A DNA stretch of 64,000 bases from Kryptolebias marmoratus (Eukaryota > Chordata > Actinopteri > Cyprinodontiformes > Rivulidae), in assembly GCF_001649575.2 (NCBI RefSeq), contig NC_051438.1, positions 2,916,148 to 2,980,147 on the forward strand, given 5' to 3'. The position numbers were made by a program, and so were the translations under genes. The notes beneath the pieces are model-generated. The model did not search any database. It saw nothing but the letters and a program-made list of their open reading frames with translations, and was not told the origin of the DNA. Below, piece after piece: positions 1-10,640 of this stretch. Numbering within the stretch: the first letter of the stretch is position 1; each line of letters begins with the position of its first letter.

Positions 1-2495
1 CCACCCCAAGGGCCCACAAGGCCAGCCCCCAAACCACCCACCTTCACTATGTGACGGAGCCGATTAAGGGAGCCCAAAGAGATTGATCCAATGTGTCGGC
101 AGATGCTGTTTCAAGACTAATATGATCTAACAGAAGATTTTTATACTGATTAATGCTAAGATTATTTTTATTTTTCCAATTTAGAAGTATGGTTTTTTTT
201 GCGATGCATAAGGCAGTGAAAATCATGCGACATGTATTTTTCTCCAGGGAGATGTCTTCAAAGGAAGCCAGTAAGCAAACAGACGGAGAAAGAGGAATAT
301 TGCATTTCAAACATTTAGACAAGTCTTCACAGACCTGGACCCAGAATCTCTGAACGGGTGGACAGAACCAAAATGCATGGATATAATCATCAGGAATATT
401 GTCAACGCACTGTGAGCATTTGTTAGATGATGTAAATCCCATCTTAAACATTCGTTGACCCGTATAGTGTACCCTATAGAGAACTTTATACTGAATTAAT
501 TGTAAATTGGAGATTCTAGTTAATTTAAATGTCTTTAAACATATTTGAGACCAGGTGTTTTGGTCAAAATTGATTGATAAATCTGACTCCCATTTTTTTG
601 TAGGTAGCATTATGGAGTCGTTAATTCTAGACAATTTCTTGTATATTTTAGATACTAATTTGGGGGATTTGAGATTAAGGAACTCTAACACACAAACTGG
701 TGTTTCTATCAGAGTTTTATTAAGCTTAAATTTCTTTTTTATGATAGACTTAATTTGTTGATATTCTAAGAAGTATTTATCTTCCATGTTAAATTTTATT
801 TTTAATTTATTAAATGGAATAAAGTCTACATTTTCATATAAGTGTTCCAGGCGTTCGATTCCCTTTGCTCTCCAACCAGTGAAGTTTATCATGATATTTT
901 CTTGTAGGATGTCAGGATTGTTCCAGATGGGTGTATGTCTACAGGGGATTAATGAAGATTTTGTCATTTTTTGATATTCCCACCATGCTGTCAGAGATGA
1001 ACTAATGGTGATGCTTTTAAAGCAAGCGTGTTTTTTTATATTTGTGCTAATAAACGGTAGATATGATAACCTAATATTATTGCATAAAGTTTGTTCTATG
1101 TCTAACCAAGTTTCATCTAATGTATTCGGACTAATCCATTTGGAAATATATTGTAGCCTATTGGCTAAATAGTAGTGATAGAAGTTGGGAAGTTCTAATC
1201 CTCCGGTATCTTTAGATTTCTGTAATGCATTTAAACTTATACGTGGAGTTTTGCTTTTCCAAAGGAATTTGGATATGAAGGAGTCCAATGACTTAAACCA
1301 TTTAGTTGAAGGTTTATTTGGGATCATTGAAAATAAATAATTTATTCTTGGTAGGATCATCATTTTTACTGAGGCAACTCTGCCCATTAGTGATATGGGC
1401 AGCGATTTCCATCTAGTGAGATCATCTTCAATCTTCTTTAAAAGTGGAATATGATTCATTTTAATTAAGTCTTCCAATCTAGGAGAAATATTGATGCCCA
1501 AATATGTAATGTTACCTGAATGTAGTCGTTCAATGAGAGGAATGTTAACCACACAGTTTATTGGAAGAACCGTAGATTTTGGCCAATTTATAGAATAATC
1601 CGAAACTTTTGAAAACGCGTTTATTAATTCGATAACATTGGATATTGAATTTTCTGAGTTCTGAAGAAAAAGTAAAATATCGTCAGCATAAAGACTAATT
1701 TTATGTTCTATATTTTTACACGGTATTCCTTTAATATCCGCGGTTTGTCTCATTGCTGCTGCTAGTGGTTCTATAAAAATAGCAAACAGTGCAGGTGAGA
1801 GTGGACATCCCTGCCTAGTCCCCCTCTGTAAACAGAAGCTCTGAGATATTTGATTATTTGTCCTGACACACGCTCTTGGTAAGTTATATAATATTTTTAA
1901 CCAATTAATGAAATGGTTCCCAAAGCCAAATTTACCCAAGGTAGCAAATAAGAAATTCCAGTTTACCCTATCAAATGCTTTTTCTGCGTCCAATGATAAT
2001 ACAGCTGTTTCAATATTTTTACTATATGAATATTCTATTAAATTAAATAATCTGCGTGTGTTTGTGGTCGAGTGTCTTCCTTTTATAAATCCAGTTTGGT
2101 CAGGATGAATAATGAGAGGAATTATCTTCTCTAATCTTTTAGAGAGGACTTTACTAATTATTTTTACGTCTACATTAATTAAAGAGATGGGGCGATAGCT
2201 GGAAGGTAATAGTGGGTCTTTGCCTGGTTTTAATAATAGACTAATGTTTGCTAAATTCATATGTATTGGAAGTCTGCCATTTTCTTTTGACTCACAAAGC
2301 ATTCTGTAAAATACTGGTTCTAAGATAATCCAGAATTCTTTATAGAATTCTGCTGGAAATCCATCTGGGCCTGGGGATTTATTATTAGGCATGTTTTTAA
2401 TGGCTTCACGGAACTCATCCAATGTTAGTGGTGAGTCTAGTTCTGATGATTGACTACTATTTAGTTTTGGAAGAATTATTCTCTCCAAGAATAGA
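1..2495 (-). mobile_element. 5'-truncated L1-type LINE
   Basis: This is a non-LTR retrotransposon on the - strand whose 3' end runs off the left edge of the window. Only the reverse transcriptase and C-terminal part of ORF2 is present. The endonuclease domain and ORF1 are missing, as expected for 5' truncation during target-primed reverse transcription. Bases 1-46 are its 3' UTR, G-rich on the - strand. The truncation point is close to 2490-2500, just upstream of the first alignable ORF2 residues. The reading frame is uninterrupted, which suggests a recent insertion. Confidence 0.9.
47..2488 (-). CDS. L1-type ORF2 fragment, reverse transcriptase plus C-terminal region (813 aa)
   Basis: The ORF encodes the reverse transcriptase of an L1-type LINE, which copies its own RNA at a nicked chromosomal site. 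Visible motifs in order are the fingers block NKSPGPDGFPAEFYK (about residues 36-50), the first catalytic aspartate in LDAEKAFDRV (166-175), GTRQGCPLSP (223-232) and the catalytic box YADD (267-270). Near the C terminus a Cys-His cluster (CSQC followed by HAFWFC) resembles the zf-RVT region. A complete ORF2 also has an N-terminal APE-type endonuclease, which is absent, so this copy cannot retrotranspose by itself. The listed ATG is an internal methionine near the truncation, not the native start. All catalytic residues and the frame are intact, unlike the two larger L1-type elements further right. Confidence 0.9.
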   Translation of the reverse strand: MERIILPKLNSSQSSELDSPLTLDEFREAIKNMPNNKSPGPDGFPAEFYKEFWIILEPVFYRMLCESKENGRLPIHMNLANISLLLKPGKDPLLPSSYRPISLINVDVKIISKVLSKRLEKIIPLIIHPDQTGFIKGRHSTTNTRRLFNLIEYSYSKNIETAVLSLDAEKAFDRVNWNFLFATLGKFGFGNHFINWLKILYNLPRACVRTNNQISQSFCLQRGTRQGCPLSPALFAIFIEPLAAAMRQTADIKGIPCKNIEHKISLYADDILLFLQNSENSISNVIELINAFSKVSDYSINWPKSTVLPINCVVNIPLIERLHSGNITYLGINISPRLEDLIKMNHIPLLKKIEDDLTRWKSLPISLMGRVASVKMMILPRINYLFSMIPNKPSTKWFKSLDSFISKFLWKSKTPRISLNALQKSKDTGGLELPNFYHYYLANRLQYISKWISPNTLDETWLDIEQTLCNNIRLSYLPFISTNIKKHACFKSITISSSLTAWWEYQKMTKSSLIPCRHTPIWNNPDILQENIMINFTGWRAKGIERLEHLYENVDFIPFNKLKIKFNMEDKYFLEYQQIKSIIKKKFKLNKTLIETPVCVLEFLNLKSPKLVSKIYKKLSRINDSIMLPTKKWESDLSINFDQNTWSQICLKTFKLTRISNLQLIQYKVLYRVHYTGQRMFKMGFTSSNKCSQCVDNIPDDYIHAFWFCPPVQRFWVQVCEDLSKCLKCNIPLSPSVCLLASFEDISLEKNTCRMIFTALCIAKKTILLNWKNKNNLSINQYKNLLLDHISLETASADTLDQSLWAPLIGSVT

Positions 2496-2504
2496 TTATA
2501 TTAA

Positions 2505-2728
2505 TTAATATATTAATCTTTCTTTAATCAGGCAAATCCTGCTGAGATCACAGATCTCTTTTTCAAGGGCGGTCTGGGCCTGAAGGCAGCTTAACATGCA
2601 GGGTTTTAGAGTGTGGGAGAAAACCAGAGTGTCTGGAAAAAACCCACGCAAACACGAGGAGAACATGCAAACTCCACACAGAAAGACCCCGGATTCAAGC
2701 CAGGGTTTGAACTCAGGCCCTTCTAATT
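2505..2728 (-). mobile_element. tRNA-derived SINE (V-SINE-like), partial
   Basis: The block contains the conserved teleost SINE core (aacatgcaaactccacac) and a B-box-like stretch (gggtttgaactc) near its right end, so the head lies at the right and the element is on the - strand. Its 3' tail (aatcaggcaaatcctg) matches the tail of the SINE at about 9975. It sits directly beside the truncated LINE. Confidence 0.7.
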
Positions 2729-4100
2729 AAAATAAATAAACTCTGGGAAGAAATGTTCAATGTTTTGCCATTAATTGTTGTGATTATAGGAGCAAGTAAT
2801 TTAAAGAATGTGACATTAAATTTCAGTATTATGCCATATTAATTATAAATAATTGAAACCATGACCTTTTCTTAGGATTTGGAAAAGTAAAGACCCAAAG
2901 ATGCAGGCTGTCACAAGGGAGACAAACCTAAAATTTTAATATTCCAAAAATAAAAAGTCTAAAATGGCAGCAAAAATACAAAGTAACACAAAGATCAAGA
3001 TGGATTAACAAACAGGACATGAAATCAAAATGACTGACCGAAGATTAGTGAGGAGTGAGAGAAGCGGTAAGGCTGAGGTGGTGAGAAGCTGCAGCTAAAA
3101 CTAACAAAAATGGAGAACAAGTGTGAGAGGATGAGGGCTGAGAAAGGAAACACTTCTCTTCTCTCTCAGGTGCTGAAGCTGAGGCCCCTGGCCCCTCTCG
3201 AGTAAAATGTCTGCCCTGTTAGTCATCAGGAGTCAGGCTGTTTCTGAACATGCCCCAGTAAGAATGGTCCCTGGTTAGAACGGCTTGGAGCTATTAATAT
3301 AGATTAATATTAATTTCTGTAAGGCACTGGGTAAACTCAGGAAACACAAATTTTAAAAATCCTTAATTTTTTTTCTCAATACCAGGGCTCTGTGATTGTG
3401 TTAGTCTCCAACTAAATCTTATATGCATAACTTTACATCTTTTTAACCCAAATAACAGACTTACTTGCTATGGTTAGACTAAGCAGACATAACAGACAAG
3501 TTGGTGTTGAGATAAACGACCTTTACCTCCCCGAGTTGGTTGATGGGAAAGACTTTCAGGAGACGTTACCTTAAAGTTTAACACATTTATTCAAACACCA
3601 TTAGTCAATATTCATACAATCATAACACCAGATGGATCTGGGAGACAATCTATGGGAATGAGATACACATCATCTTGAAAACTAGTCAAGCCTTCACCCC
3701 AGGATTGTCTGAAGTGACAAAGTATGTTCGTCTGGTTTTATTACTAGGCCCCACTTCCTCCAGAAGATGGGTTGGTGCCTCCGTTCTCTGGAGGTCAATG
3801 GACAACTCCTTCCCCCCTCCTTGCTGTCACGTCTGTTGCTCAGTGCTCACATTCCAGGGTACCACCTCTCTCTTTCCACTAAACAACTACTTGTTAAAGC
3901 TTTTAAAATGGTGGCTAAATATAAAATGGTGATAAACACAAATCAGATAAAGATACAATAATCGAATGTTAAATAAAGCAAGGGAGAATAATCCGTGTAT
4001 CATTCCAAATTGGACAGACTGTTATGAAGTTTAATGCAATTTCTCTACAAGATAGACATGAATTTAATTAAATTATTATTATTTACATCAATTGTTACAT
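2729..4100. other. No recognisable gene
   Basis: This AT-rich intergenic stretch contains only short open frames without recognisable domains. I see no RNA gene and no transposon ends I can name. By human synteny NAA15 would be expected on the opposite strand upstream of ndufc1, but no NAA15 coding sequence is visible, so any such gene lies outside the window. Confidence 0.5.
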
Positions 4101-4287
4101 GTTTCCTTAAGTCACAAATCTATACGAAAGCCCATACATGTCGGTTCAGGCTGACGTCGCCTCCCTGTGAGCCGCTGCTGGATGGACCGATCGGTGATCT
4201 GCTCATCTCTCCTGCCTCCCAGCGTCTTCAGTCGAGCGCAGATTATCCGATCAAACGCTGCGTTCAGGCAGACATTCCGCAGATATA
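4101..4287 (+). promoter_or_regulatory. ndufc1: Candidate ndufc1 promoter and 5' UTR
   Basis: The stretch just upstream of the ndufc1 start is richer in CpG than its surroundings. It contains a CRE-like half site (ctgacgtcgcc, near 4150) and no TATA box at an obvious position, which suits a housekeeping gene for a respiratory-chain subunit. The transcription start cannot be fixed from sequence. Confidence 0.5.
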
Positions 4288-4333
4288 ATGTCTTTCAGCC
4301 GGGTATTATCCCGATCTGTTTATCTTAACAGAG
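4288..4333 (+). CDS. ndufc1: ndufc1 coding exon 1: NADH:ubiquinone oxidoreductase subunit C1
   Basis: This exon encodes the N terminus, MSFSRVLSRSVYLNR, and ends in phase 1 at a consensus donor (gag|gtaagt). It joins exon 2 (6578-6681) and exon 3 (11232-11291) to give a 69-residue protein; the human protein has 76. NDUFC1 is a small accessory subunit in the membrane arm of mitochondrial complex I and has no catalytic residues. The arginine- and serine-rich N terminus looks like a mitochondrial presequence. A single membrane segment lies at about residues 35-52. The start is the only ATG that gives an open frame into a good donor compatible with exon 2. This exon is poorly conserved and is assigned mainly by splice phase and position. 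Confidence 0.8.
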
Positions 4334-4430
4334 GTAAGTTAACAAGAAAATCACAAAGACATGGTTATGATTTTAAAGACTGCTTGTTTATGTGGATACT
4401 TACAGCTAAGAGGTGTTTCTTAAGTTTGAC

Positions 4431-4455
4431 CTTAGCTTAGCTTAGTTTAGCTTAG
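4431..4455. repeat. (CTTAG)n pentanucleotide microsatellite
   Basis: Five tandem CTTAG-type units, one with a substitution, lie in ndufc1 intron 1. Confidence 0.85.
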
Positions 4456-5099
4456 CATTCATAGCTGTAGTTTTTAAATTTGGGACTGTCATGGCGGATT
4501 TGGTTCGGTCATTTTTGTGCATTCTCGGATATTAGTGGCATGGTTTTGTGTTGTTTTCTAGTCTATAAATAGTGTCTGCAGTAACTTTTAGCACCAAGCT
4601 TCAGCTACAGCAACAACACATCATTTAAACAAGGCATGTAATATTGTGCTGCGCATTAAAGGGCATTAGTTTGTAGCTGAATTGTTCAGAAAGATGTATG
4701 CAACTCGTTTCACCCCCAGCCCAAAAGACAGCATTGTAAATCAGTTAAAAAAAATATATATTTTTTTTACCAACAAAAGGACCAAACTGCTGCACTACAC
4801 CTTAGCTGGTGTTGTCAGGTCTGCTGCCCCACCTGTCAGGGTCTTTTTGAGCCTGCTTAGATCACCATGGTAACAGAGCACCTCCACCTGTTCACTGATC
4901 TTAATGATATCCCAGATGAAATCAGACTGTAACAACAATCAAAGTCCTGTGTCACATTGTCAGATTAGACTAGTTCTAGACAGAGGATGGGCTGGAGGGG
5001 GTGGTCGTTACCACCTGGGGTGAGGAATGATCGTTGTTGTTTTTAGGGAGGTCTGCATCCAGAGGGATGGAAAATACATGATGCCATGACAGATTTGGA

Positions 5100-5590
5100 A
5101 GCCATCCGTGTTTTATCATCATATATGTGACAGCACAAAATGATAAAGATTGGGCTGCACGTGGAGAGGTGGCAGCAGATGTTTAACACACAGCTAGAGA
5201 AGCATGCCAAAGTGAAAGACTTGATGTTGTGTTTGACACATACCAGAACATCTCAATCAAGAACAGTGAAAGATCCCTGAGAGGAGAAGAGCCAGGCCAT
5301 CACCTTCAAAGCATTGCATCTTCACAGATAGTGCGGCAGGGGAGGAAATATTTGAGCCATTCATTGTAAATAAATGGAAGAAGGCAGAGTGTCATGAGAA
5401 GCTTGAGAGCAAACTACTCTTTGCAACAGTTGGTGATAGGTGCTTCAATGTCACACAAGAAGGTAGTGAAGAGATGCCAGAACTCTAATATGAGCAGGAA
5501 GAAGCAGATGGATGTTTGCTCCTCCGTGCTGCCCATGCTGCTACAGAGGGCTTTGCTTTAGAAGATCCAGATGTGTTCATCCTATGAACA
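5100..5590 (+). mobile_element. Degraded multicopy transposon-like ORF (EEAD/DTDV-type family)
   Basis: Conceptual translation, with several stops and frame changes, gives fragments resembling a family of uncharacterised multicopy metazoan proteins that I believe to be transposon-encoded. The fragments are VFDTYQNISIKNSERS, LLFATVGDRCFNVT and EQEEADGCLLLRAAHAA followed by EDPDVFIL. The typical family signature is EEADTR..LH followed by DTDVVVL. The copy lies in ndufc1 intron 1 and is a pseudogene. A related - strand fragment lies at about 56060-57560. Confidence 0.5.
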
Positions 5591-5984
5591 CGTGTGTGTG
5601 TGTGTGTGTACTTTCTGACAGACCTTAAACTAGCATTCACTGGGGAGAGCATTTACACATTTCTTCGTAGTGGGCTTATTATACGAAGCAGCAAAAGGTG
5701 GTTTTCATATGCAAAAATCTATTTTGTAGTGTAAACAATCAGATATGCTGGGGAGGAAATTTTGGATAGTTGTTTTTTCTTGATGTTAAGGTAGTTTCTC
5801 TGATCCAAACCCTGGCTAAAGTATTTAGTGAGCCACATTCACGCAAAGCAGAAAAGGTATTAGTTGTATCTTTAAAATGTCTGGCTCATGTGAAAAAGAA
5901 GGCTCTCACCTGGTTATGACTGGTTTCTTTTTGTCTTTACTGTGGTATTAAGCCCCTGACAGCTAGTCATACAGAGATGTCCAT

Positions 5985-6053
5985 GTAATATGTGTCTGTA
6001 GACACATATTTTGTAGTGTAAACATGTAATATGTGTCTGTAGACACATATTAC
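5985..6053. repeat. Direct duplication of a palindrome
   Basis: A near-perfect palindrome with 13-base arms around a 2-base centre lies at 6026-6053 (left arm gtaatatgtgtct). The same sequence, missing only its last bases, occurs at 5985-6010, so a unit of about 41 bp is duplicated in tandem. Transcribed, it would form a short hairpin. I see no known RNA family. Confidence 0.7.
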
Positions 6054-6577
6054 AGAAAGGGGCGAATTAGGGGAAGGATTAGAAACCATGTGCTTAAACA
6101 AGAAATGCTACCAGTTCTACAACGCTTTCACCTGTTTCTCAACTCTAGGGATGTAGCCTTTGCTAAAAAAAAAGGCATTTTGTCACCTCAGATGGTACTG
6201 GTCCATCAAATTTTGGGTCTGGGCTCATCATCTATTAACTCATCTGCAGTTTTGGTTCCAACCACTGAATGTTGGATTTCCTGCCTGACAGGGCCATCCC
6301 CTAAAGCAAAATTGATTTTTCTTGGTTATCGGGTTGGAATGATGGGAATCTGCATCGACCATAATCAGAATAACTACCCAGAATTCCATTTGACATCCGT
6401 TTGGGTTTTTCTGGTTTTAGCTACTATTTTGATCATTTTAGCTTTAGCTTCTTTTTTTTTCCTAATTTAAGTTACTGTTCTGCTGCTTTTAGTTGCTTTT
6501 CTTTGGTTTTTAGCTTGTGTTCTGCTTATTTTAGCCTCTTAGTCTAAATAGGGTTTTATGTTTGTTTGTTTGTTTAG

Positions 6578-6681
6578 TTGGATCCAGATCTGCATTCACA
6601 AGCTCCAAGCCTGATCTTACCAAGCCAAACTGGCTGCGGGTGGGTCTCGCGTTTGGAACATCTGTTTTCCTCTGGGGCTTG
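6578..6681 (+). CDS. ndufc1: ndufc1 coding exon 2
   Basis: This is the most conserved part of the gene. It encodes GSRSAFTSSKPDLTKPNWL and continues RVGLAFGTSVFLWGL. The KPNWLRVG...GTSVFLW pattern is the family hallmark; the human counterpart reads KPDWLKVG...GTTVFLW. Acceptor (tgtttag|) and donor (|gtaagt) are both consensus. The 104-nt length plus one base carried from exon 1 makes 35 complete codons. The hydrophobic run VGLAFGTSVFLWGL is the single inner-membrane helix. The open frame continues into the intron by chance, but the conserved protein leaves it exactly at the donor. Confidence 0.92.
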
Positions 6682-6800
6682 GTAAGTGACTGCGCTCTCC
6701 CTCACACAGACATGCATGTTTGTGACAAAACTAATTTCCCAAAAACTGGATCAGCCAGGAACTGCTGATCAAATGTACTGATTACCTGATTATTAGTATC

Positions 6801-7706
6801 CAGGGTTTCCCCCAGAAAAGAGGCTAAGCCTGGTGGTAGGTGGCCATTCACTGGCCGATCGCCGGCCGATAGTGATTTAGTAAAAAATATAATTAAAGTT
6901 GACAGGACAGTTGAAAATATGGATAATTATTATGTGATATTATAAGATATTTGTCAAATATTTACACAACTACAGTTTTAGAAAAAGGCACTTTTAAATA
7001 CTTTTTTAAACAAAAATACAAAATTAGTATTTAAAATAAATACTAATTGTTTGCACTCAATTTGAATCCTAATTTAAGTCACATTTACAAATAAATTAAA
7101 TTTACATAAATGAGAAAATGCAAACAAAGCACCAACACACGTCTCACATCAAGGCCAATGAATAACAACAGAGAACTCTGATAAACAGACAGATGCTGTG
7201 CTGTACTGTGCTTTTTGTGGCACAGGCTGCATGTTGGATCACTACATGGAACAACAAAACAGAGCATATCTAATGCTGAATTTAATAGCATCATTTTACT
7301 GATAAACAAGGATAAATTAGCTCACATCATATCAATATTTTCACTAAGTACAAAACATGCTTACCATATTCGGTGTTGTAAAGCCAGCCGCTGAATTTCG
7401 GCTCAACTAACCATTGTGGTCTATAAACACTCCTTTTTATCGGCGGCGGCAGAAAGTTGGGAGGTGCACGACCACGCAACGCAACACCACGCGGGGCCTT
7501 CGCGCTGGGGCAGGGACAGCGCAATTGCGTCACTGTTGGCGCGTGCACCTTTGCGCGGTGATCAATGCGTCAAGTTAATGCGGGTGGGGAAAAAACGTGC
7601 ATAAAAAATGATGTATTTTACAATAAACAAGCGGAGCTTAGCCTGGCGGTGGGGAAGGAAAAGCCTGGCGGCCCGCCAGGCTTATAATATACTGGGGAAA
7701 ACCCTG
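6801..7706 (-). mobile_element. Non-autonomous DNA transposon with CAGGGTTT termini (hAT-like), deleted copy
   Basis: The termini are inverted: cagggtttcccccag at the left and ctggggaaaaccctg at the right, followed inward by an aagcctggyggt motif on both sides. The element is about 906 bp and lies in ndufc1 intron 2. Its right-hand 260 bp matches, in reverse, the element starting at 63451. The segment that encodes a MADF-like domain there (roughly 63715-63870) is missing here. The termini resemble hAT elements, but an exact 8-bp duplication is not visible because the right flank is an ATT microsatellite; the superfamily is therefore tentative. Confidence 0.75.
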
Positions 7707-7730
7707 ATTATTATTATTATTATTATTATT
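7707..7730. repeat. (ATT)n microsatellite
   Basis: Eight ATT units immediately follow the CAGGGTTT transposon, perhaps grown from its target-site duplication. Confidence 0.85.
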
Positions 7731-7734
7731 GATT

Positions 7735-8300
7735 GGACCATCTGTAGAAAAGCAGGAGTTTTGCTGCTCTGTAGCATACAGGTGCGTTTTAGCACAACAC
7801 CAAGATGGAAAGACATCAGCAATGACTTAAGAGAAGCAACTGTTGCTGCCCATTAATCTGGGAAGGGTCAAAGGTCATTTCCAAACTATTTGGAGTCTAT
7901 CATTCTACAGAGAGAAAACCTATTCACAAATGGAAAACACTTAATACAGCTGTAAATGTTCCCAGGAGCGGACATCCCAGTGAATTCACCCCTTCAGAAC
8001 CTGCAGCACTCAGAGAAATGAGCTTCATCTCAAACTCTGCAGGCCTCAGTTAGCAGGTTAAAGGTTAAAGGTCATGACAGGATGATTTGAGAAAAACTGA
8101 GCAAGTATGGCTTGTTTGGAAGGGTTGGAGGATAAAGCCTCTTCTCTCTAAGACAACATGGCAGCAGAACTTCGGTTTGTAAAGTTTCACCTAAATGAAC
8201 CACAGTCTTCAGGAACGATGTCCTTCAGACAGATCAGTGATTCTTAAAAGGTGTGAAGACTCTCTGTTAAGCTGCTAGCATCATCTGCTCTAAAAGATGT
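7735..8300 (+). mobile_element. Tc1/mariner-like remnant
   Basis: Translation gives FSTTPRWKDISNDLREATVAAH followed by broken frames (in two pieces here: FSTTPRWKDI and SNDLREATVAAH). This resembles the N-terminal helix-turn-helix region of Tc1-like transposases, where a K-D-L-S-D-L-R pattern is common. The downstream sequence (ggcctcagttagcaggttaaag and onward) recurs, diverged, at about 42340-42560, so both are copies of one element. Stops and frameshifts make it non-functional. Confidence 0.5.
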
Positions 8301-9960
8301 CCACACTTTTGGATTTAGTTCTTTATTAATAGGGCTACACTTCCTTTTTTTCCCTTGTAGTATTTTTGAACACTAAATTATATTTAAATGTCAAACATTA
8401 CAAATGTCAAATGTGCAAACATTTAAATGTAATCAGGCAGACTTACAGAACCACTATGTGAGAGCACTGCTTGCTTCTGCTGGGTTGGTCAACGTGGTTT
8501 GCATTTGTCAATGTGTTTTATGACACATTGATTTACATACATAACTGAATAAATTGTGGCAAACTTGCTGTGAATGACGAGCAAATGTTTTTGCTACAGT
8601 TTAGTCACAAGGAGTCCTAACTAGGACTCAAGTTTTCTCACAATTTATTCTCTTCCTTTTAATGTCACAAATTGGTTTTATAGGTCATTAAATTCTTCCA
8701 CTTTATTTACAGGTTAGAGGGCAACAAACAGTAAAAGAAAAAAAAGAAAGGGGGTGGGAATACCTTTTAGAATTTTTTCAGATCAAATGCCTGTAGTGAA
8801 TGTCAAAAGACATCATGATGAGTTTAGTCTGAAATGATCTGTGTAAGCTACAAGGTACAAGTACTTACATTTGAGTATTTGCTGATATCGGCACTTTGTA
8901 CAATTACTAATCATTGACGTTCAGTCAGGTGAGGCATGATGAGGAAAACACTCTCACAACAGTAAAATAAAGCAACTATTATATTTTTAATGCCTAATTT
9001 ATGTTACAAACGCAATTTATTTCTTTATTTGTTGCCAATATAATGTTTATAAGCACTTGTAATATACATTATATTTTTCTATTTCTATTTTACATATATT
9101 TATTACATATTTAATCCTGTTGATATGATATAAAACCACGTAAAAAAGGAGTGAGACATGCAGTGACCTGCTTCTGTCTGCAGGGGGTGCCTATGAGCTG
9201 ACAGCCTGATTCTTCTTCTGTTGGTTTTTTTTCTTCTTCTGTTATTGAACCTAAGTAAAAGCATCAAAGTGAGGAGCTCTGCACCATCTGTTTATGTTTT
9301 GATCTGACTGATAAAATGGAAGATTCAGTATTATCTAAACTTTAAAATCTTCTAAAACTGGACTTTGAATCAAAACTTGTTTTAACTCAGATCTATGGAG
9401 CATCAAACAGTTTTTATCCCCCACCTTCTCAAAGGTGATTACTGACATACCTTGAGGTAAATGTTTTTTATTACTTAATTTGAACTAACAGAGGTTTGAA
9501 GTAAAGACAAGTGAGTGCAGAGAGACAGACCATCCCCTCTCTCTCCACCAGCACCACCACGTCTGATCAGATCCAAACTCCTCCTTTGAGGACTTTTTGT
9601 TTTTTTAACTAACACTGAAACAAAAACCAGAACTCACAGCAGGCCTTTATAGATCACCCTGAATAATCTGTTAAAGTGGCGACATTCAGGTTTTCTGTCA
9701 TTAATATCACATTAAAGACAGAATATATTCAGCATGCATCTTAATTGTTAATTGCGTGAATGTGATTCTGTCAGACTCTTCTTCATCACATAAACTTCAC
9801 CGCACATCACTGGTACTAATAAATGCCATTAAGTCGTGGTACTGTGGCATCAAAACACTGAAGTACATGTACAGGCACACGGTATCAGAACCAATATTAG
9901 ATACTGGTATCGGTGCACCCCTTAATAATCAGGTTATTTACCAACAGGTCAGTAAGAGGA
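8301..9960. other. ndufc1 intron 2, no recognisable feature
   Basis: This AT-rich intronic sequence has no exon, RNA gene or transposon terminus that I can support. Confidence 0.5.
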
Positions 9961-9974
9961 CTGGGTATTATTTT

Positions 9975-10205
9975 ATTAACCTTTATTTAACAAGGCAAAT
10001 CCCACTGAGATCTCTGTCTCTTTTTGAAGGGTGTTCTGCATGTTTTTAGACTGTGGGAGGAAACTGGAGCACCCTGAGAAAATCCACATAAACTCGAGGA
10101 AAACATGCAAACTCCACACAGAGAACCCTTGTCCAACCCGGGTTTCAACCCAGGGCCTTCTTGCTGTGAGGCAACAGTGCTAACCACAAAGCAATTGTAC
10201 TGCCC
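9975..10205 (-). mobile_element. tRNA-derived SINE (V-SINE-like)
   Basis: This copy contains the core aacatgcaaactccacacag, the head remnant ccttcttgctgtgaggcaac and a B-box-like gggtttcaaccc. The 3' end (taacctttatttaacaaggc) lies at the left, so the element is on the - strand. It is in ndufc1 intron 2. Confidence 0.8.
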
Positions 10206-10359
10206 AAAGTATAAAAAAAGCATTTTAGAGAGGCTGAATCTCTCAGAAGTAAAGCTAGTCAGAGGTTCACCAGTCTGCAAAAAACGGCAAAGAAAAGAAA
10301 AACAGCAGAACAATTTCAGGATAAAGTTTATCAACAGATAATATAATAAGTCTTTTTCA

Positions 10360-10640
10360 GGGAAGGCCTTACATATTTCAGCAAGACAATCTAAACCACA
10401 GACTGCATCCATTCCAGCAGCAGAGCTTCATAGCAGAAGAGTCCAACTGCTGAACTGACCTGCCTGCAGTCCAGACCTCACCGACTGAAAGCATGTGATT
10501 CATCATGAAATAGAAAAATTAAGCAAAGAAGACCCAGAACTGCTGAACAGCTAGAATCCTACACCAGACAAGAGTGGGACAAGATCCCCTGTTATGTCCA
10601 GTCAAAGAGCTCTGGATGCAACATTTAAAAAAATATATAG
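10360..10640 (+). mobile_element. Tc1-like transposase C-terminal remnant
   Basis: The DNA resembles the second catalytic-aspartate region and the tail of a Tc1-like transposase (tttcagcaagacaatctaaa; conceptual LNW/DLPAVQTSP; then rVGQDP). Stops interrupt every frame. The remnant lies between a SINE and ndufc1 exon 3. Confidence 0.5.

Noticed and set aside
6033..6470. 145-codon + strand frame in ndufc1 intron 1
   Set aside because: It starts in the duplicated palindrome and has no recognisable domain. Its hydrophobic C terminus comes from a T-rich tract.
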